Below are positions 22,167 through 36,594 of a stretch of 64,000 nucleotides of DNA, piece by piece (the first letter of the stretch is position 1; each line of letters begins with the position of its first letter). Made by a program: the position numbers and the translations under genes. A model generated the notes under the pieces. The model ran no database searches. It worked only from the letters and a program-made list of their open reading frames with translations, and was not told the DNA's origin. The stretch lies in assembly GCA_040954595.2 (NCBI GenBank), contig CM082592.2:558001-622000 (forward strand). Reading direction: 5' to 3'. The DNA comes from Balanoglossus misakiensis. Its lineage: Eukaryota; Hemichordata.

Positions 22167-24051
22167 AACGGGAATTCAATGTTAGAAAACCCTTGTGGAA
22201 AGTATCTCTACCCGTTTGAAACTAAGAAAAGAATTTATTCTTATTTATTTAGTAAAAAAGACAATTTTTCGAAAAAAAGTCGAAAATGGTAATTTTGTCT
22301 TGGGTGATTCAAATTATACCGCCTTTTCTGGAATTTGCTGCACTTCTTACAAGAGAACGACACTTCATGCTCCATAATATTTCGGAAAATGAAGAAAAGA
22401 GTTATGTTTTTATGATTTTTTAAAAATTTACCATTTTTGTCAAAATATGGCCAAAATGGCTATTTTTTCTTGAATTCCGTCAATATATCTGCATTTTTGG
22501 AGTGGTCGAAAGTTTTAACATACAATCAACATGTCATATATGATCAGGGCACCAAATTCGAAGAACAAAGGTTTTTTTATTTTTTTTTCTTCTAAAAATG
22601 ACATTTTCAAGGAAAATTTGGTAAAACGCAATTTTGTCTGCAGTGAGCCAAATTAGACGGTCTTTTGTGGAATTTGTATCGATATATACATACGAAGAGC
22701 ATTCTATACTCCATCAGATTTCCGAAAATGTAGAAAACAGGTATTTTTTTGTAATTTTCAAAAATTTACCATTTTGACCAAATTGTGGCTAAAATTGTTA
22801 TTTTCGTGTTGAATGCCGCCAGTGTCACTGCTTTTAAAAGTCATAAAAACTTTTAACATACAAGCAATTGTTTATATATGATCAGGTCACCGAATTAAAA
22901 AAATAAAGAATGTTTTGCCTAAAAATGACCTTTTTGGTGCAAAAACGAATAAAACGCAATTTTGTATTAAATCAGAATGCATTTTTTATAATCAGCACCA
23001 TTTTTACATGTAATGGAAATTTCATACATCATCAGATATCCAAATATGAAAAAATGATTTAGATTTTAGATGATTGTCCAAAATTAGCTGATATCTAATA
23101 AATGTAGTATTGAACCGTTCTGTTCCCCCCCCCCCCTATATTATATGCGGTACGCCGATGTCAGCTTACCCGGCAGTACTGCAGGCCGTGCCCCCAACTA
23201 ACGTCGGTGTTTGAAACGCCCTGGTTAAATTCGGGCTTTCTCTATAAATTGACAGGCAATAATGCAGTCCTACCGGAACAAAAGTCAAGTGTTGAACCGC
23301 TGTGACTTTCCCTGTTCGGTTTGCCCGACTTAGCCAACGTCTTTGTACAAGAGTGTCGGGTCTTTTGCAGAGCCAGGCCGAAGGAAATCCGACTTGATCA
23401 CCGTTGCTAACGAACACTAGTGTCTGTCATGGTGTGCCGGGGTTTTAGTCGAGCCAGGCCGTAGGAGATCTGACTTGATCATCGTGGTCAATGTACGCGT
23501 GTTTCCGCTCTAAAGTGCCGGGGCTTCAGCTAAACCAGGCCGTAGGAAATCCGACGTAATCACCGTTGATAACTTACGCCAGTCTGTGTCATATAGAGCC
23601 GGTGCACCAGCCGAGTCACGCCGTAGGAAATCTGACTTGATCAACGTGGTCAATGTACGCCTGTTTCTGCTCTAGAGTGCCGGGGCTTCAGCTGAGCCAG
23701 GCCGTAGGAAACCCGACGTGATTACCGTTGTTAACTTACGCCAGTCTGTGTCCTATATATAGTGCCGGGGCATCAGCCGTGCCAGGCCGAAGGAAATGTG
23801 AGTAGATCAACGTGGTCTCTGTACGCGTGTTTCTGCTCTAGAGTGCCAGGGCTTTAGCCAAGCCATGCCGTAGGAAATCTGACTTGATCAACGTTGCTAA
23901 CGAACGCTAGTGTCTGTCATAGTGTGCCTGGGTTTTAGTCGAGCCAAGCCGTAGGAGATCAGACTTGTTCAACGTTACCAGTGTGCACCTGTTTCTGCTC
24001 TAGAGTGTCAGGGTTTTAGCCGACTTATGCTGTAGGAAATCTGAGTTGATG
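22167..24051 (+). repeat. Satellite unit U9 (1885 bp)
   Basis: Carries the tttagtaaaaaag variant in AT module 1, shared with U11 and U12. A subrepeat 8/10 hybrid near 23960-23975 removes one dimer. Confidence 0.9.
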
Positions 24052-26513
24052 AATGGGAATTCAATGTTAGAAAACCCGTGTGGAAAGTATCTCTACCCGT
24101 TTGAAACTAAGAAAAGAATTTATTCTTATTTATTTTGTAAAAAAGACAATTTTTCGAAAAAAAGTCGAAAATGGTAATTTTGTCTTGGGTGATTCAAATT
24201 ATACCGCCTTTTCTGGAATTTGCAGCACTTTTTACAAGAGAACGACACTTTATGCTCCATTATATTTCCGAAAATGAAGAAAAGAGTTAATTTTTTATGA
24301 TATTTTAAAAATTTACCATTTTTGTCAAAATATGGCCAAAATGGCTATTTTTTCTTGAATTCCGTCAATATCTCTGCATTTTTGGAGTGGTCGAAAGTTT
24401 TAACATATAATCAACATGTCATATATGATCAGGGCACCAAATTCGAAGAACAAAGGTTTTTTTATTTTTTTTTCTAAAAATGACATTTTCAAGGAAAATT
24501 TGGTAAAACGCAATTTTGTCTGCAGTGAGCCATATTAGACTGTCTTTTATTTGTAATTTGTATCGATATATACATACGAAGAGCATTCTATACTCCATCA
24601 GATTTCCGAAAATGTAGAAAACAGGTATTTTTTGTAATTTTCAAAAATTTACCATTTTGATCAAATTGTGGCTAAAATTGTTATTTTCGTGTTGAATGCC
24701 GCCAGTGTCACTGCTTTTAAAAGTCATAAAAACTTTAACATACAAGCAATTGTGCATATATGATCAGGTCACCGAATTAAAAAAATAAAGAATGTTTTGC
24801 CTAAAAATGACCTTTTTGGTGTAAAAACGAATAAAACGCAATTTTGTATTAAATCAGCTCATTCAGAGTGCATTTTATATAATCAGCACCATTTTTACAT
24901 ATAATGGAAATTTCATACATCATCAGATATCCAAATATGAAAAAATGATTTAGATTTCAGATGATTGTCCTTAATTAGCTGATATCTAATAAATGTAGTA
25001 TTGAACCGTTCTGCCCCCCCCCCCCCCTACATTATATGCGGTACGCCGATGTCAGCTTACCCGGCAGTACTGCAGGCCGTGCCCCCAATTAACGTCAGTG
25101 TTTGAAACGCCCTGGTTAAATTCGGGCTTTCTCTATAAATTGACAGGCAATAATGCAGTCCTACCCGAACAAATGTCGAGTGTTCACCCGCTGTGACTTT
25201 CCCTTTTCGGTTTGCCCGACTTAGCCAACGTCTTTGTACTAGAGTGTCGGGTCTTTTGCAGAGCCACGCCGAAGGAAATCCGACTTGATCACCGTTGCTA
25301 ACGAACGCTAGTGTCTGTCATGGTGTGCCGGGGTTTTAGTCGAGCCAGGCCGTAGGAGATCTGACTTGATCATCGTGGTCAATGTACGCGTGTTTCCGCT
25401 CTAAAGTGCCTGGGCTTCAGCTAAACCAGGCCGTAGGAAATCCGACGTAATCACCGTTGATAACTTACGCCAGTCTGTGTCATATAGAGCCGGTGCACCT
25501 GCCGAGTTACGCCGTAGGAAATCTGACTTGATCAACGTGGTCAATGTACGCCTGTTTCTGCTCTAGAGTGCCGGGGCTTCAGCTGAGCCAGGCCGTAGGA
25601 AACCCGACGTGATTACCGTTGTTAACTTACGCCAGTCTGTGTCCTATATATAGTGCCGGGGCATCAGCCGTGCCAGGCCGAAGGAAATGTGAGTAGATCA
25701 ACGTGGTCTCTGTACGCGTGTTTCTGCTCTAGAGTGCCAGGGCTTTAGCCAAGCCATGCCGTAGGAGATCTGACTTGATCATCGTGGTCAATGTACGCGT
25801 GTTTCCGCTCTAAAGTACCGGGGCTTCAGGTAAACCAGGCCGTAGGAAATCCGACGTAATCACCGTTGATAACTTACGCCAGTCTGTGTCATATAGAGCC
25901 GGTGCACCAGCCGAGTCACGCCGTAGGAAATCTGACTTGATCAACGTGGTCAATGTACGCCTGTTTCTGCTCTAGAGTGCCGGGGCTTCAGCTGAGCCAG
26001 GCAGTAGGAAACCCGACGTGATTACCGTTGTTAACTTACGCCAGTCTGTGTCATATATATAGTGCCGGGGCATCAGCCGTGCCAGGCCGAAGGAAATGTG
26101 AGTAGATCAACGTGGTCTCTGTACGCGTGTTTCTGCTCTAGAGTGCCAGGGCTTTAGCCAAGCCATGCCGTAGGAAATCTGACTTGATCAACGTTGCTAA
26201 CGAACGCTAGTGTCTGTCATAGTGTGCCGGGGTTTTAGTCGAGCCAAGCCGTAGGAGATCAGACTTGATCAACGTGGTCTCTGCACGCGTGTTTCTGCTC
26301 TAGAGTGCCGGGGCTTTATCCAAGCCATGCCGTAGAAAATCTGACTTGATCACCGTTGCTAACGTACGCTAGTGTCTGTCATATTGTGACGGAGATTTAG
26401 CCGAGCAAGGCCATAGAAAAATCGACTTGTTCAACGTTACCAGTGTGCAACTGTTTCTGCTCTAGAGTGTCAGGGTTTTAGCCGACTTATGCTGTAGGAA
26501 ATCTGAGTTGATG
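24052..26513 (+). repeat. Satellite unit U10 (2462 bp), expanded GC half
   Basis: A joint near 25766 passes from subrepeat 7 back to subrepeat 2, adding about five subrepeats. From there on the sequence matches the end of U8 (offset 4347 bp), so this is one edge of a larger tandem duplication. Confidence 0.9.
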
Positions 26514-28480
26514 AACGGGAATTCAATGTTAGAAAACCCTTGTGGAAAGTATCTCTACCCGTTTGAAACTAAGAAAAGAATTTATTCTTATTTATTTAGT
26601 AAAAAAGACAATTTTTCGAAAAAAAGTCGAAAATGGTAATTTTGTCTTGGGTGATTCAAATTATACCGCCTTTTCTGGAATTTGCTGCACTTCTTACAAG
26701 AGAACGACACTTCATGCTCCATAATATTTCGGAAAATGAAGAAAAGAGTTATGTTTTTATGATTTTTTAAGAATTTACCATTTTTGTCAAAATATGGCCA
26801 AAATGGCTATTTTTTCTTGAATTCCGTCAATATATCTGCATTTTTGGAGTGGTCGAAAGTTTTAACATACAATCAACATGTCATATATGATCAGGGCACC
26901 AAATTCGAAGAACAAAGGTTTTTTTATTTTTTTTTCATCTAAAAATGACATTGTCAAGGAAAATTTGGTAAAACGCAATTTTGTCTGCAGTGAGCCAAAT
27001 TAGACGGTCTTTTTTTTTGGAATTTGTATCGATATATACATACGAAGAGCATTCTATACTCCATCAGATTTCCGAAAATGTAGAAAACAGGTATTGTTTT
27101 GTAATTTTCAAAAATTTACTATTTTGACCAAATTGTGGCTAAAATTGTTATTTTCGTGTTGAATGCCGCCAGTGTCACTGCTTTTAAAAGTCATAAAAAC
27201 TTTTAACATACAAGCAATTGTTTATATATGATCAGGTCACCGAATTAAAAAAATAAAGAATGTTTTGCCTAAAAATGACCTTTTTGGTGTAAAAACGAAT
27301 AAAACGCAATTTTGTATTAAATCAGAATGCATTTTTTATAATCAGCACCATTTTTACATGTAATGGAAATTTCATACATCATCGGATATCCAAATATAAA
27401 AAAAATGATTTAGATTTTAGATGATTGTCCAAAATTAGCTGATATCTAATAAATGTAGTATTGAACCGTTCTGTCCCCCCCCCCCCCCCACATTATATGC
27501 GGTACGCCGATGTCAGCTTACCCGGCAGTACTGCAGGCCGTGCCCCCAACTAACGTTGGTGTTTGAAACGCCCTGGTTAAATTCGGGCTTTCTCTATAAA
27601 TTGACAGGCAATAATGCAGTCCTACCCGAACAAATGTCAAGTGTTAAACCGCTGTGACTTTCCCTCTTCGGTTTGCCCGACTTAGCCAACGTCTTTGTAC
27701 TAGAGTGTCGGGTCTTTTGCAGAGCCAGGCCGAAGGAAATCCGACTTGATCACCGTTGCTAACGAACGCTAGTGTCTATCATGGTGTGCCGGGGTTTTAG
27801 TCGAGCCAGGCCGTAGGAGATCTGACTTGATCATCGTGGTCAATGTACGCGTGTTTCCGCTCTAAAGTACCGGGGCTTCAGGTAAACCAGGCCGTAGGAA
27901 ATCCGACGTAATCACCGTTGATAACTTACGCCAGTCTGTGTCATATAGAGCCGGTGCACCAGCCGAGTCACGCCGTAGGAAATCTGACTTGATCAACGTG
28001 GTCAATGTACGCCTGTTTCTGCTCTAGAGTGCCGGGGCTTCAGCTGAGCCAGGCCGAAGGAAATATGAGTAGATCAACGTGGTCTCTGTACGCGTGTTTC
28101 TGCTCTAGAGTGCCGGGGCTTTAGCCAAGCCATGCCGTAGAAAATCTGACTTGATCACCGTTGCTAACGTACGCTAGTGTCTGTCATATTGTGACGGGGT
28201 TTTAGTCGAACCAAGCCGTAGGAGATCAGACTTGATCAACGTGGTCTCTGCACGCGTGTTTCTGCTCTAGAGTGCCGGGGCTTTATCCAAGCCATGCCGT
28301 AGAAAATCTGACTTGATCACCGTTGCTAACGTACGCTAGTGTCTGTCATATTGTGACGGAGATTTAGCCGAGCAAGGCCATAGAAAAATCGACTTGTTCA
28401 ACGTTACCAGTGTGCAACTGTTTCTGCTCTAGAGTGTCAGGGTTTTAGCCGACTTATGCTGTAGGAAATCTGAGTTGATG
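26514..28480 (+). repeat. Satellite unit U11 (1967 bp), rearranged GC half
   Basis: Near-copy of U9 in the AT half. The GC half has hybrids near 28050 (5/6), 28130 (7/9) and 28195 (10/8). Poly-C is long (about 17) and is followed by acatta. Confidence 0.9.
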
Positions 28481-30540
28481 AACGGGAATTCAATGTTAGA
28501 AAACCCTTGTGGAAAGTATCTCTACCCGTTTGAAACTAAGAAAAGAATTTATTCTTATTTATTTAGTAAAAAAGAAAATTTTTCGAAAAAAAGTCGAAAA
28601 TGGTTATTTTGTCTTGGGTGATTCAAAATATACCGCCTTTTCTGGAATTTGCTGCACTTCTTACAAGAGAACGACACTTCATGCTCCATAATATTTCGGA
28701 AAATGAAGAAAAGAGTTATTTTTTTATGATTTTTTGAAAAATTTACCATTTTTGTCAAAATATGGCCAAAATGGCTATTTTTTCTTGAATTCCGTCAATA
28801 TATCTGCATTTCTGGAGTGGTCGAAAGTTTTAACATACAATCAACATGTCATATATGATCAGGGCACCAAATTCGAAGAACAAAGGTTTTTTAATTTTTT
28901 TTTCTTCTAAAAATGACATTTTCAAGGAAAATTTGGTAAAACACAATTTTGTCTGCAGTGAGCCAAATTAGACGGTCTTTTGTGGAATTTGTATCGATAT
29001 ATACATACGAAGAGCATTCTATACTCCATCAGATTTCCGAAAATGTAGAAAACAGGTATTTTTTTGTAATTTTCAAAAATTTACCATTTTGACCAAATTG
29101 TGGCTAAAATTGTTATTTTCGTGTTGAATGCCGCCAGTGTCACTGCTTTTAAAAGTCATAAAAACTTTTAACATACAAGCAATTGTTTATATATGATCAG
29201 GTCACCGAATTAAAAAAATAAAGAATGTTTTGCCTAAAAATGACCTTTTTGGTGCAAAAACGAATAAAACGTAACTTTGTATTAAATCAGCTCATTCACA
29301 GTGCATTTTTTATAATCAGCACCATTTTTACATATAATTGAAATTTCATACATCATTAGATATCCAAATATGAAAAAATGATTTAGATTTTAGATGATTG
29401 TCCAAAATTAGCTGATATCTAATAAATGTAGTATTGAACCGTTCTGTTTGCCCCCCCCCCCCCTACATTATATGCGGTACGCCGATGTCAGCTTACCCGG
29501 CAGTACTGCAGGCCGTGCCCCCAACTAACGTCGGTGTTTGGAACGCCCTGGTTAAATTCGGGCTTTCTCTATAAATTGACAGGCAATAATGCAGTCCTAC
29601 CCGAACAAATGTCGAGTGTTGACCCGCTGTGACTTACCCTCTTCGGTTTGCCCGACTTAGCCAACGTCTTTGTACTAGAGTGTCAGGTCTTTTGCAGAGC
29701 CAGGCCGAAGGAAATCCGACTTGATCACCGTTGCTAACGAACGCTAGTGTCTGTCATGGTGTGCCGGGGTTTTCGTCGAGCCAGGCCGTAGGAGATCTGA
29801 CTTGATCATCGTGGTCAATGTACGCGTGTTTCCGCTCTAAAGTGCTGGGGCTTCAGCTAAACCAGACCGTAGGAAATCCGACGTAATCACCGTTGATAAC
29901 TTACGCCAGTCTGTGTCATATAGAGCCGGTGCACAAGCCGAGTCACGCCGTAGGAAATCTGACTTGATCAACGTGGTCAATGTACGCCTGTTTCTGCTCT
30001 AGAGTGCCGGGGCTTCAGCTGAGCCAGGCCGTAGGAAACCCGACGTGATTACCGTTGTTAACTTACGCCAGTCTGTGTCCTATATATAGTGCAGGGGCAT
30101 CAGCCGTGCCAGGCCGAAGGAAATGTGAGTAGATCAACGTGGTCTCTGTACGCGTGTTTCTGCTCTAGAGTGCCAGGGCTTTAGCCAAGCCATGCCGTAG
30201 GAAATCTGACTTGATCAACGTTGCTAACGAACGCTAGTGTCTGTCATAGTGTGCCGGGGTTTTAGTCGAGCCAAGCCGTAGGAGATCAGACTTGATCAAC
30301 GTGGTCTCTGTACGCGTGTTTCTGCTCTAGAGTGCCGGGGCTTTATCCAAGCCATGCCGTAGAAAATCTGACTTGATCACCGTTGCTAACGTACGCTAGT
30401 GTCTGTCATATTGTGACGGAGATTTAGCCGAGCCAGGCCATAGAAAAATCGACTTGTTCAACGTTACCAGTGTGCAACTGTTTCTGCTCTAGAGTGTCAG
30501 GGTTTTAGCCGACTTATGCTGTAGGAAATCTGAGTTGATG
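28481..30540 (+). repeat. Satellite unit U12 (2060 bp), full-length type
   Basis: The AT half starts U9-like (tttagtaaaaaag), while AT module 3 and the poly-C region are U1/U7-like (tttgcccc, tagatatcc), so the unit looks like a recombinant of two subtypes. Confidence 0.9.
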
Positions 30541-32588
30541 AACGGGAATTCAATGTTAGAAAACCCTTGTGGAAAGTATCTCTACCCGTTTGAAACTAAG
30601 AAAAGAATTTATTCTTATTTATTTTGTAAAAAAGACAATTTTTCGAAAAAAAGTCGAAAATGGTAATTTTGTCTTGGGTGATTCAAATTATACCGCCTTT
30701 TCTGGAATTTGCTGCACTTCTTACAAGAGAACGACACTTCATGCTCCATAATATTTCGGAAAATGAAGAAAAGAGTTATTTTTTTATGATTTTTTAAAAA
30801 TTTACCATTTTTGTCAAAATATGGCCAAAATGGCTATTTTTTCTTGAATTCCGTCAATATATCTGCATTTTTGGAGTGGTCGAAAGTTTTAACGTACAAT
30901 CAACATGTTATATATGATCAGGGCACCAAATTCGAAGAACAAAGGTTTTTTTATGTTTTTTTCTTCTAAAAATGACATTTTCAAGGAAAATTTGGTAAAA
31001 CGCAATTTTGTCTGCAGTGAGCCAAATTAGACGGTCTTTTTTTTTTGAATTTGTATCGATATATACATACGAAGAGCATTCTATACTCCATCAGATTTCC
31101 GAAAATGTAGAAAACAGGTATTTTTTTGTAATTTTTAAAAATTTACCATTTTGACCAAATTGTGGCTAAAATTGTTATTTTCGTGTTGAATGCCGCCAGT
31201 GTCACTGATTTTAAAAGTCATAAAAACTTTTAACATACAAGCAATTGTTTATATATGATCAGGTCACCGAATTAAAAAAATAAAGAATGTTTTGCCTAAA
31301 AATGACCATTTTGGTGCAAAAACGAATAAAACGCAATTTTGTATTAAATCAGAATGCATTTTTTATAATCAGCACCATTTTTACATGTAATGGAAATTTC
31401 ATACATAATCAGATATCCAAATATAAAAAAAATGATTTAGATTTTAGATGATTGTCCAAAATTAGCTGATATCTAATAAATGTAGTATTGAACCGTTCTG
31501 TCCCCCCCCCCTACATTATATGCGGTACGCCGATGTCAGCTTACCCGGCAGTACTGCAGGCCGTGCCCCCAACTAACGTCGGTGTTTGAAACGCCCTGGT
31601 TAAATTCGGGCTTTCTCTATAAATTGACAGGCAATAATGCAGTCCTACCCGAACAAATGTCAAGTGTTAAACCGCTGTGACATTCCCTCTTCGGTTTGCC
31701 CGACTTAGCCAACGTCTTTGTACTAGAGTGTCGGGTCTTTTGCAGAGCCAGGCCGAAGGAAATCCGACTTGATCACCGTTGCTAACGAACGCTAGTGTCT
31801 ATCATGGTGTGCCGGGGTTTTAGTCGAGCCAGGCCGTAGGAGATCTGACTTGATCATCGTGGTCAATGTACGCGTGTTTCCGCTCTAAAGTGCCGGGGCT
31901 TCAGCTAAACCAGGCCGTAGGAAATCCGACGTAATCACCGTTGATAACTTACGCCAGTCTGTGTCATATAGAGCCGGTGCACCAGCCGAGTCACGCCGTA
32001 GGAAATCTGACTTGATCAACGTGGTCAATGTACGCCTGTTTCTGCTCTAGAGTGCCGGGGCTTCAGCTGAGCCAGGCCGTAGGAAACCCGACGTGATTAC
32101 CGTTGTTAACTTACGCCAGTCTGTGTCATATATATAGTGCCGGGGCATCAGCCGTGCCAGGCCGAAGGAAATGTGAGTAGATCAACGTGGTCTCTGTACG
32201 CGTGTTTCTGCTCTAGAGTGCCAGGGCTTTAGCCAAGCCATGCCGTAGGAAATCTGACTTGATCAACGTTGCTAACGAACGCTAGTGTCTGTCATAGTGT
32301 GCCGGGGTTTTAGTCGAGCCAAGCCGTAGGAGATCAGACTTGATCAACATGGTCTCTGTACGCGTGTTTCTGCTCTAGAGTGCCGGGGCTTTATCCAAGC
32401 CATGCCGTAGAAAATCTGACTTGATCACCGTTGCTAACGTACGCTAGTGTCTGTCATATTTTGACGGAGATTTAGCCGAGCCAGGCCGTAGAAAAATCGA
32501 CTTGTTCAACGTTACCAGTGTGCAACTGTTTCTGCTCTAGAGTGTCAGGGTTTTAGCCGACTTATGCTGTAGGAAATCTGAGTTGATG
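30541..32588 (+). repeat. Satellite unit U13 (2048 bp), full-length type
   Basis: Complete subrepeat set. Similar to U8, including the short deletion in AT module 3. Confidence 0.9.
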
Positions 32589-34633
32589 AACGTGAATTCA
32601 ATGTTAGAAAACCCGTGTGGAAAGTATCTCTACCCGTTTGAAACTAAGAAAAGAATTTATTCTTATTTATTTTGTAAAAAAGACAATTTTTCGAAAAAAA
32701 AGTCGAAAATGGTAATTTTGTCTTGGGTGATTTAAATTATACCGCCTTTTCTGGAATTTGCAGCACTTTTTACAAGAGAACGACACTTCATGCTCCATAA
32801 TATTTCCGAAAAAATAAGAAAAGAGTTAATTTTTTATGATTTTTTAAAAATTTACCATTTTTGTCAAAATATGGCCAAAATGGCTATTTTTTCTTGAATT
32901 CCGTCAATATCTCTGCATTTTTGGAGTGGTCGAAAGTCTTAACATACAATCAACATGTCATATATGATCAGGGCACCAAATTCGAAGAACAAAGGTTTTT
33001 TTATTTTTTTTTCTAAAAATGACATTTTCAAGGAAAATTTGGTAAAACGCAATTTTGTCTGCAGTGAGCCAAATTAGACGGTCTTTTGTGGAATTTGTAT
33101 CGATATATACATACGAAGAGCATTCTATACTCCATCAGATTTCCGAAAATGTAGAACACAGGCATTTTTTGTAATTTTCAAAAATTTACCATTTAGACCA
33201 AATTGTGGCTAAAATTTTTATTTTCCTGTTGAATGCCGCCAGTGTCACTGCTTTTAAAAGTCATAAAAACTTTTAACATACAAGCAATTGTTTATATATG
33301 ATCAGGTCACCGAATTAAAAAAATAAAGAATGTTTTGCCTAAAAATGACCTTTTTGGTGCAAAAACGAATAAAACGCAATTTTTTATTAAATCAGCTCAT
33401 TCAGAGTGCATTTTTATAATCAGCACCATTTTTACATATAATGGAAATTTCATACATCATCAGATATCCAAATATGAAAAAATGAATTAGATTTAAGATG
33501 ATTGTCCAAAATTAGCTGATATCTGATAAATGTAGTATTAAACCGTTCTGTTCCCCCCCCCCTACATTACATGCGGTACGCCGATGTCAGCTTACCCGGC
33601 AGTACTGCAGGCCGTGCCCCCAACTAACGTCGGTGTTTGAAACGCCCTGGTTAAATTCGAGCTTTCTCTATAAATTGACAGGCAATAATGCAGTCCTACC
33701 CGAACAAATGTCGAGTGTTGACCCGCTGTGACTTTCCCTCTTCGGTTTGCCCGACTTAGCCAACGTCTTTGTACTAGAGTGTCGGGTCTTTTGCAGAGCC
33801 AGGCCGAAGGAAATCCGACTTGATCACCGTTGCTAACGAACGCTAGTGTCTGTCATGGTGTGCCGGGGTTTTAGTCGAGCCAGGCCGTAGGAGATCTGAC
33901 TTGATCATCGTGGTCAATGTACGCGTGTTTCCGCTCTAAAGTGCCGGGGCTTCAGCTAAACCAGGCCGTAGGAAATCCGACGTAATCACCATTGATAACT
34001 TACGCCAGTCTGTGTCATTTAGAGCCGGTGCACCAGCCGAGTCACGCCGTAGGAAATCTGACTTGATCAACGTGGTCAATGTACGCCTGTTTCTGCTCTA
34101 GAGTGCCGGGGCTTCAGCTGAGCCAGGCCGTAGGAAACCCGACGTGATTACCGTTGTTAACTTACGCCAGTCTGTGTCCTATATATAGTGCCGGGGCATC
34201 AGCCGTGCCAGGCCGAAGGAAATGTGAGTAGATCAACGTGGTCTCTGTACGCGTGTTTCTGCTCTAGAGTGCCAGGGCCAAGCCATGCCGTAGGAAATCT
34301 GACTTAATCAACGTTGCTAACGAACGCTAGTGTCTGTCATAGTGTGCCGGGGTTTCAGTCGAGCCAAGCCGTAGGAGATCAGACTTGATCAACGTGGTCT
34401 CTGTACGCGTTTTTCTGCTCTAGAGTGCCGGGGCTTTATCCAAGCCATGCCGTAGAAAATCTGACTTGATCACCGTTGCTAACGTACGCTAGTGTCTGTC
34501 ATATTGTGACGGACATTTAGCGGAGCCAGGCCGTAGAAAAATCGACTTGTTCAACGTTACCAGTGTGCAACTGTTTCTGCTCTAGAGTGTCAGGGTTTTA
34601 ACCGACTTATGCTGTAGGAAATCTGAGTTGATG
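32589..34633 (+). repeat. Satellite unit U14 (2045 bp)
   Basis: Private variants gaacgtgaattc (32589), gtgccagggccaagcc (34272), gcgtttttctgc (34408) and ggacatttagcggag (34513). All four reappear in reverse complement in R4 of the right array, so U14 and R4 are mirror partners. Confidence 0.9.
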
Positions 34634-36594
34634 AACGGGAATTCAATGTTAGAAAACCCGTGTGGAAAGTATCTCTACCCGTTTCAAACTAAGAAAAGAA
34701 TTTATTCTTATTTATTTTGTAAAAAAGACAATTTTTCGAAAAAAAGTCGTAATTTTGTCTTGGGTGATTTAAATTATACCGCCTTTTCTGGAATTTGCAG
34801 CACTTTTTACAAGAGAACGACACTTCATTATCCATAATATTTCCGAAAATGAAGAAAAGAGTTAATTTTGTATGATTTTTTAAAAATTTACCATTTTTGT
34901 CAAAATATGGCCAAAATGGCTATTTTTTCTTGAATTCCGTCAATATCTCTGCATTTTTGGAGTGGTCGAAAGTTTTAACATATAATCAACATGTCATATA
35001 TGATCAGGGCACCGAATTCGAAAAACAAAGGTTTTTTTATTTTTTTTTTCTAAAAATGACATTTTCAAGGAAAATTTGGTAAAACGCAATTTTGTCTGCA
35101 GTGAGCCAAATTGGCCGTTTTTTGTGGAATTTGTATCGATATATATATACGAAGAGCATTCTATACTCCATCAGATTTCCAAAAATGTAGAAAACAGGTA
35201 TTTTTGTAATTTTCAAAAATTTACCATTTTGACCAAATTGTGGCTAAAATTGTTATTTTCGTGTTGAATGCCGCCAGTGTCACTGCTTTTAAAAGTCATA
35301 AAAACTTTTAACATACAAGCAATTGTTTATATATGATCAGGTCACCGAATTAAAAAAATAAAGAATGTTTTGCCTAAAAATGACCTTTTTGGTGCAAAAA
35401 CGAATAAAACGCAATTTTGTATTAAATCAGCTCATTCAGAGTGCATTTTTTATAATCAGCACCATTTTTACATATAATGGAAATTTCATACATCATCAGA
35501 TATCCAAATATGAAAAAATGATTTAGATTTTAGATGATTGTCCAAAATTAGCTGATATCTAATAAATGTAGTATTGAACCGTTCTGTCCCCCCCCCCCTA
35601 CATTATATGCGGTACGCCGATGTCAGCTTACCCGGCAGTACTGCAGGCCGTGCCCCCAACTAACGTCGGTGTTTGAAACGCCCTGGTTAAATTCGGGCTC
35701 TCTCTATAAATTGACAGGCAATAATGCAGTCCTACCCGAACAAATGTCGAGTGTTGACCCGCTGTGACTTTCCCTCTTCGTTTTCCCCGACTTAGCCAAC
35801 GTCTTTGTACTAGAGTGTCGGGTCTTTTGCAGAGCCAGGCCGAAGGAAATCCGACTTGATCACCGTGGTCAATGTACGCGTGTTTCCGCTCTAAAGTGCC
35901 GGGGCTTCAGCTAAACCAGGCCGTAGGAAATCCGACGTAATCACCGTTGATAACTTACGCCAGTCTGTGTCATATAGAGCCGGTGCACCAGCCGAGTCAC
36001 GCCGTAGGAAATCTGACTTGATCAACGTGGTCAATGTACGCATGTTTCTGCTCTAGAGTGCCGGGGCTTCAGCTGAGCCAGGCCGTAGGAAACCCGACGT
36101 GATTACCGTTGTTAACTTACGCCAGTCTGTGTCCTATATATAGTGCCGGGGCATCAGCCGTGCCAGGCCGAAGGAAATGTGAGTAGATCAACGTGGTCTC
36201 TGTACGCGTGTTTCTGCTCTAGAGTGCCAGGGCTTTAGCCAAGCCATGCCGTAGGAAATCTGACTTGATCAACGTTGCTAACGAACGCTAGTGTCTGTCA
36301 TAGTGTGCCGGGGTTTTAGTCGAGCCAAGCCGTAGGAGTTCAGACTTGATCAACGTGGTCTCTGTACGCGTGTTTCTGCTCTAGAGTGCCGGGGCTTTAT
36401 CCAAGCCATGCCGTAGAAAATCTGACTTGATCACCGTTGCTAACGTACGCTAGTGTCTGTCATATTTTGACGGAGATTTAGCCGAGCCAGGCCGTAGAAA
36501 AATCGACTTGTTCAACGTTACCAGTGTGCAACTGTTTCTGCTCTAGAGTGTCAGGGTTTTAGCCGACTTATGCTGTAGGAAATCTGAGTTGATG
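34634..36594 (+). repeat. Satellite unit U15 (1961 bp)
   Basis: Private cattatccataat (34826), cgaaaaacaaagg, cttcgttttcc (35777) and catattttgacgg (36472). A 1/2 hybrid near 35865 removes one subrepeat. The first variants are mirrored in R2, and the tttcaaactaag variant in R3. Confidence 0.9.
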
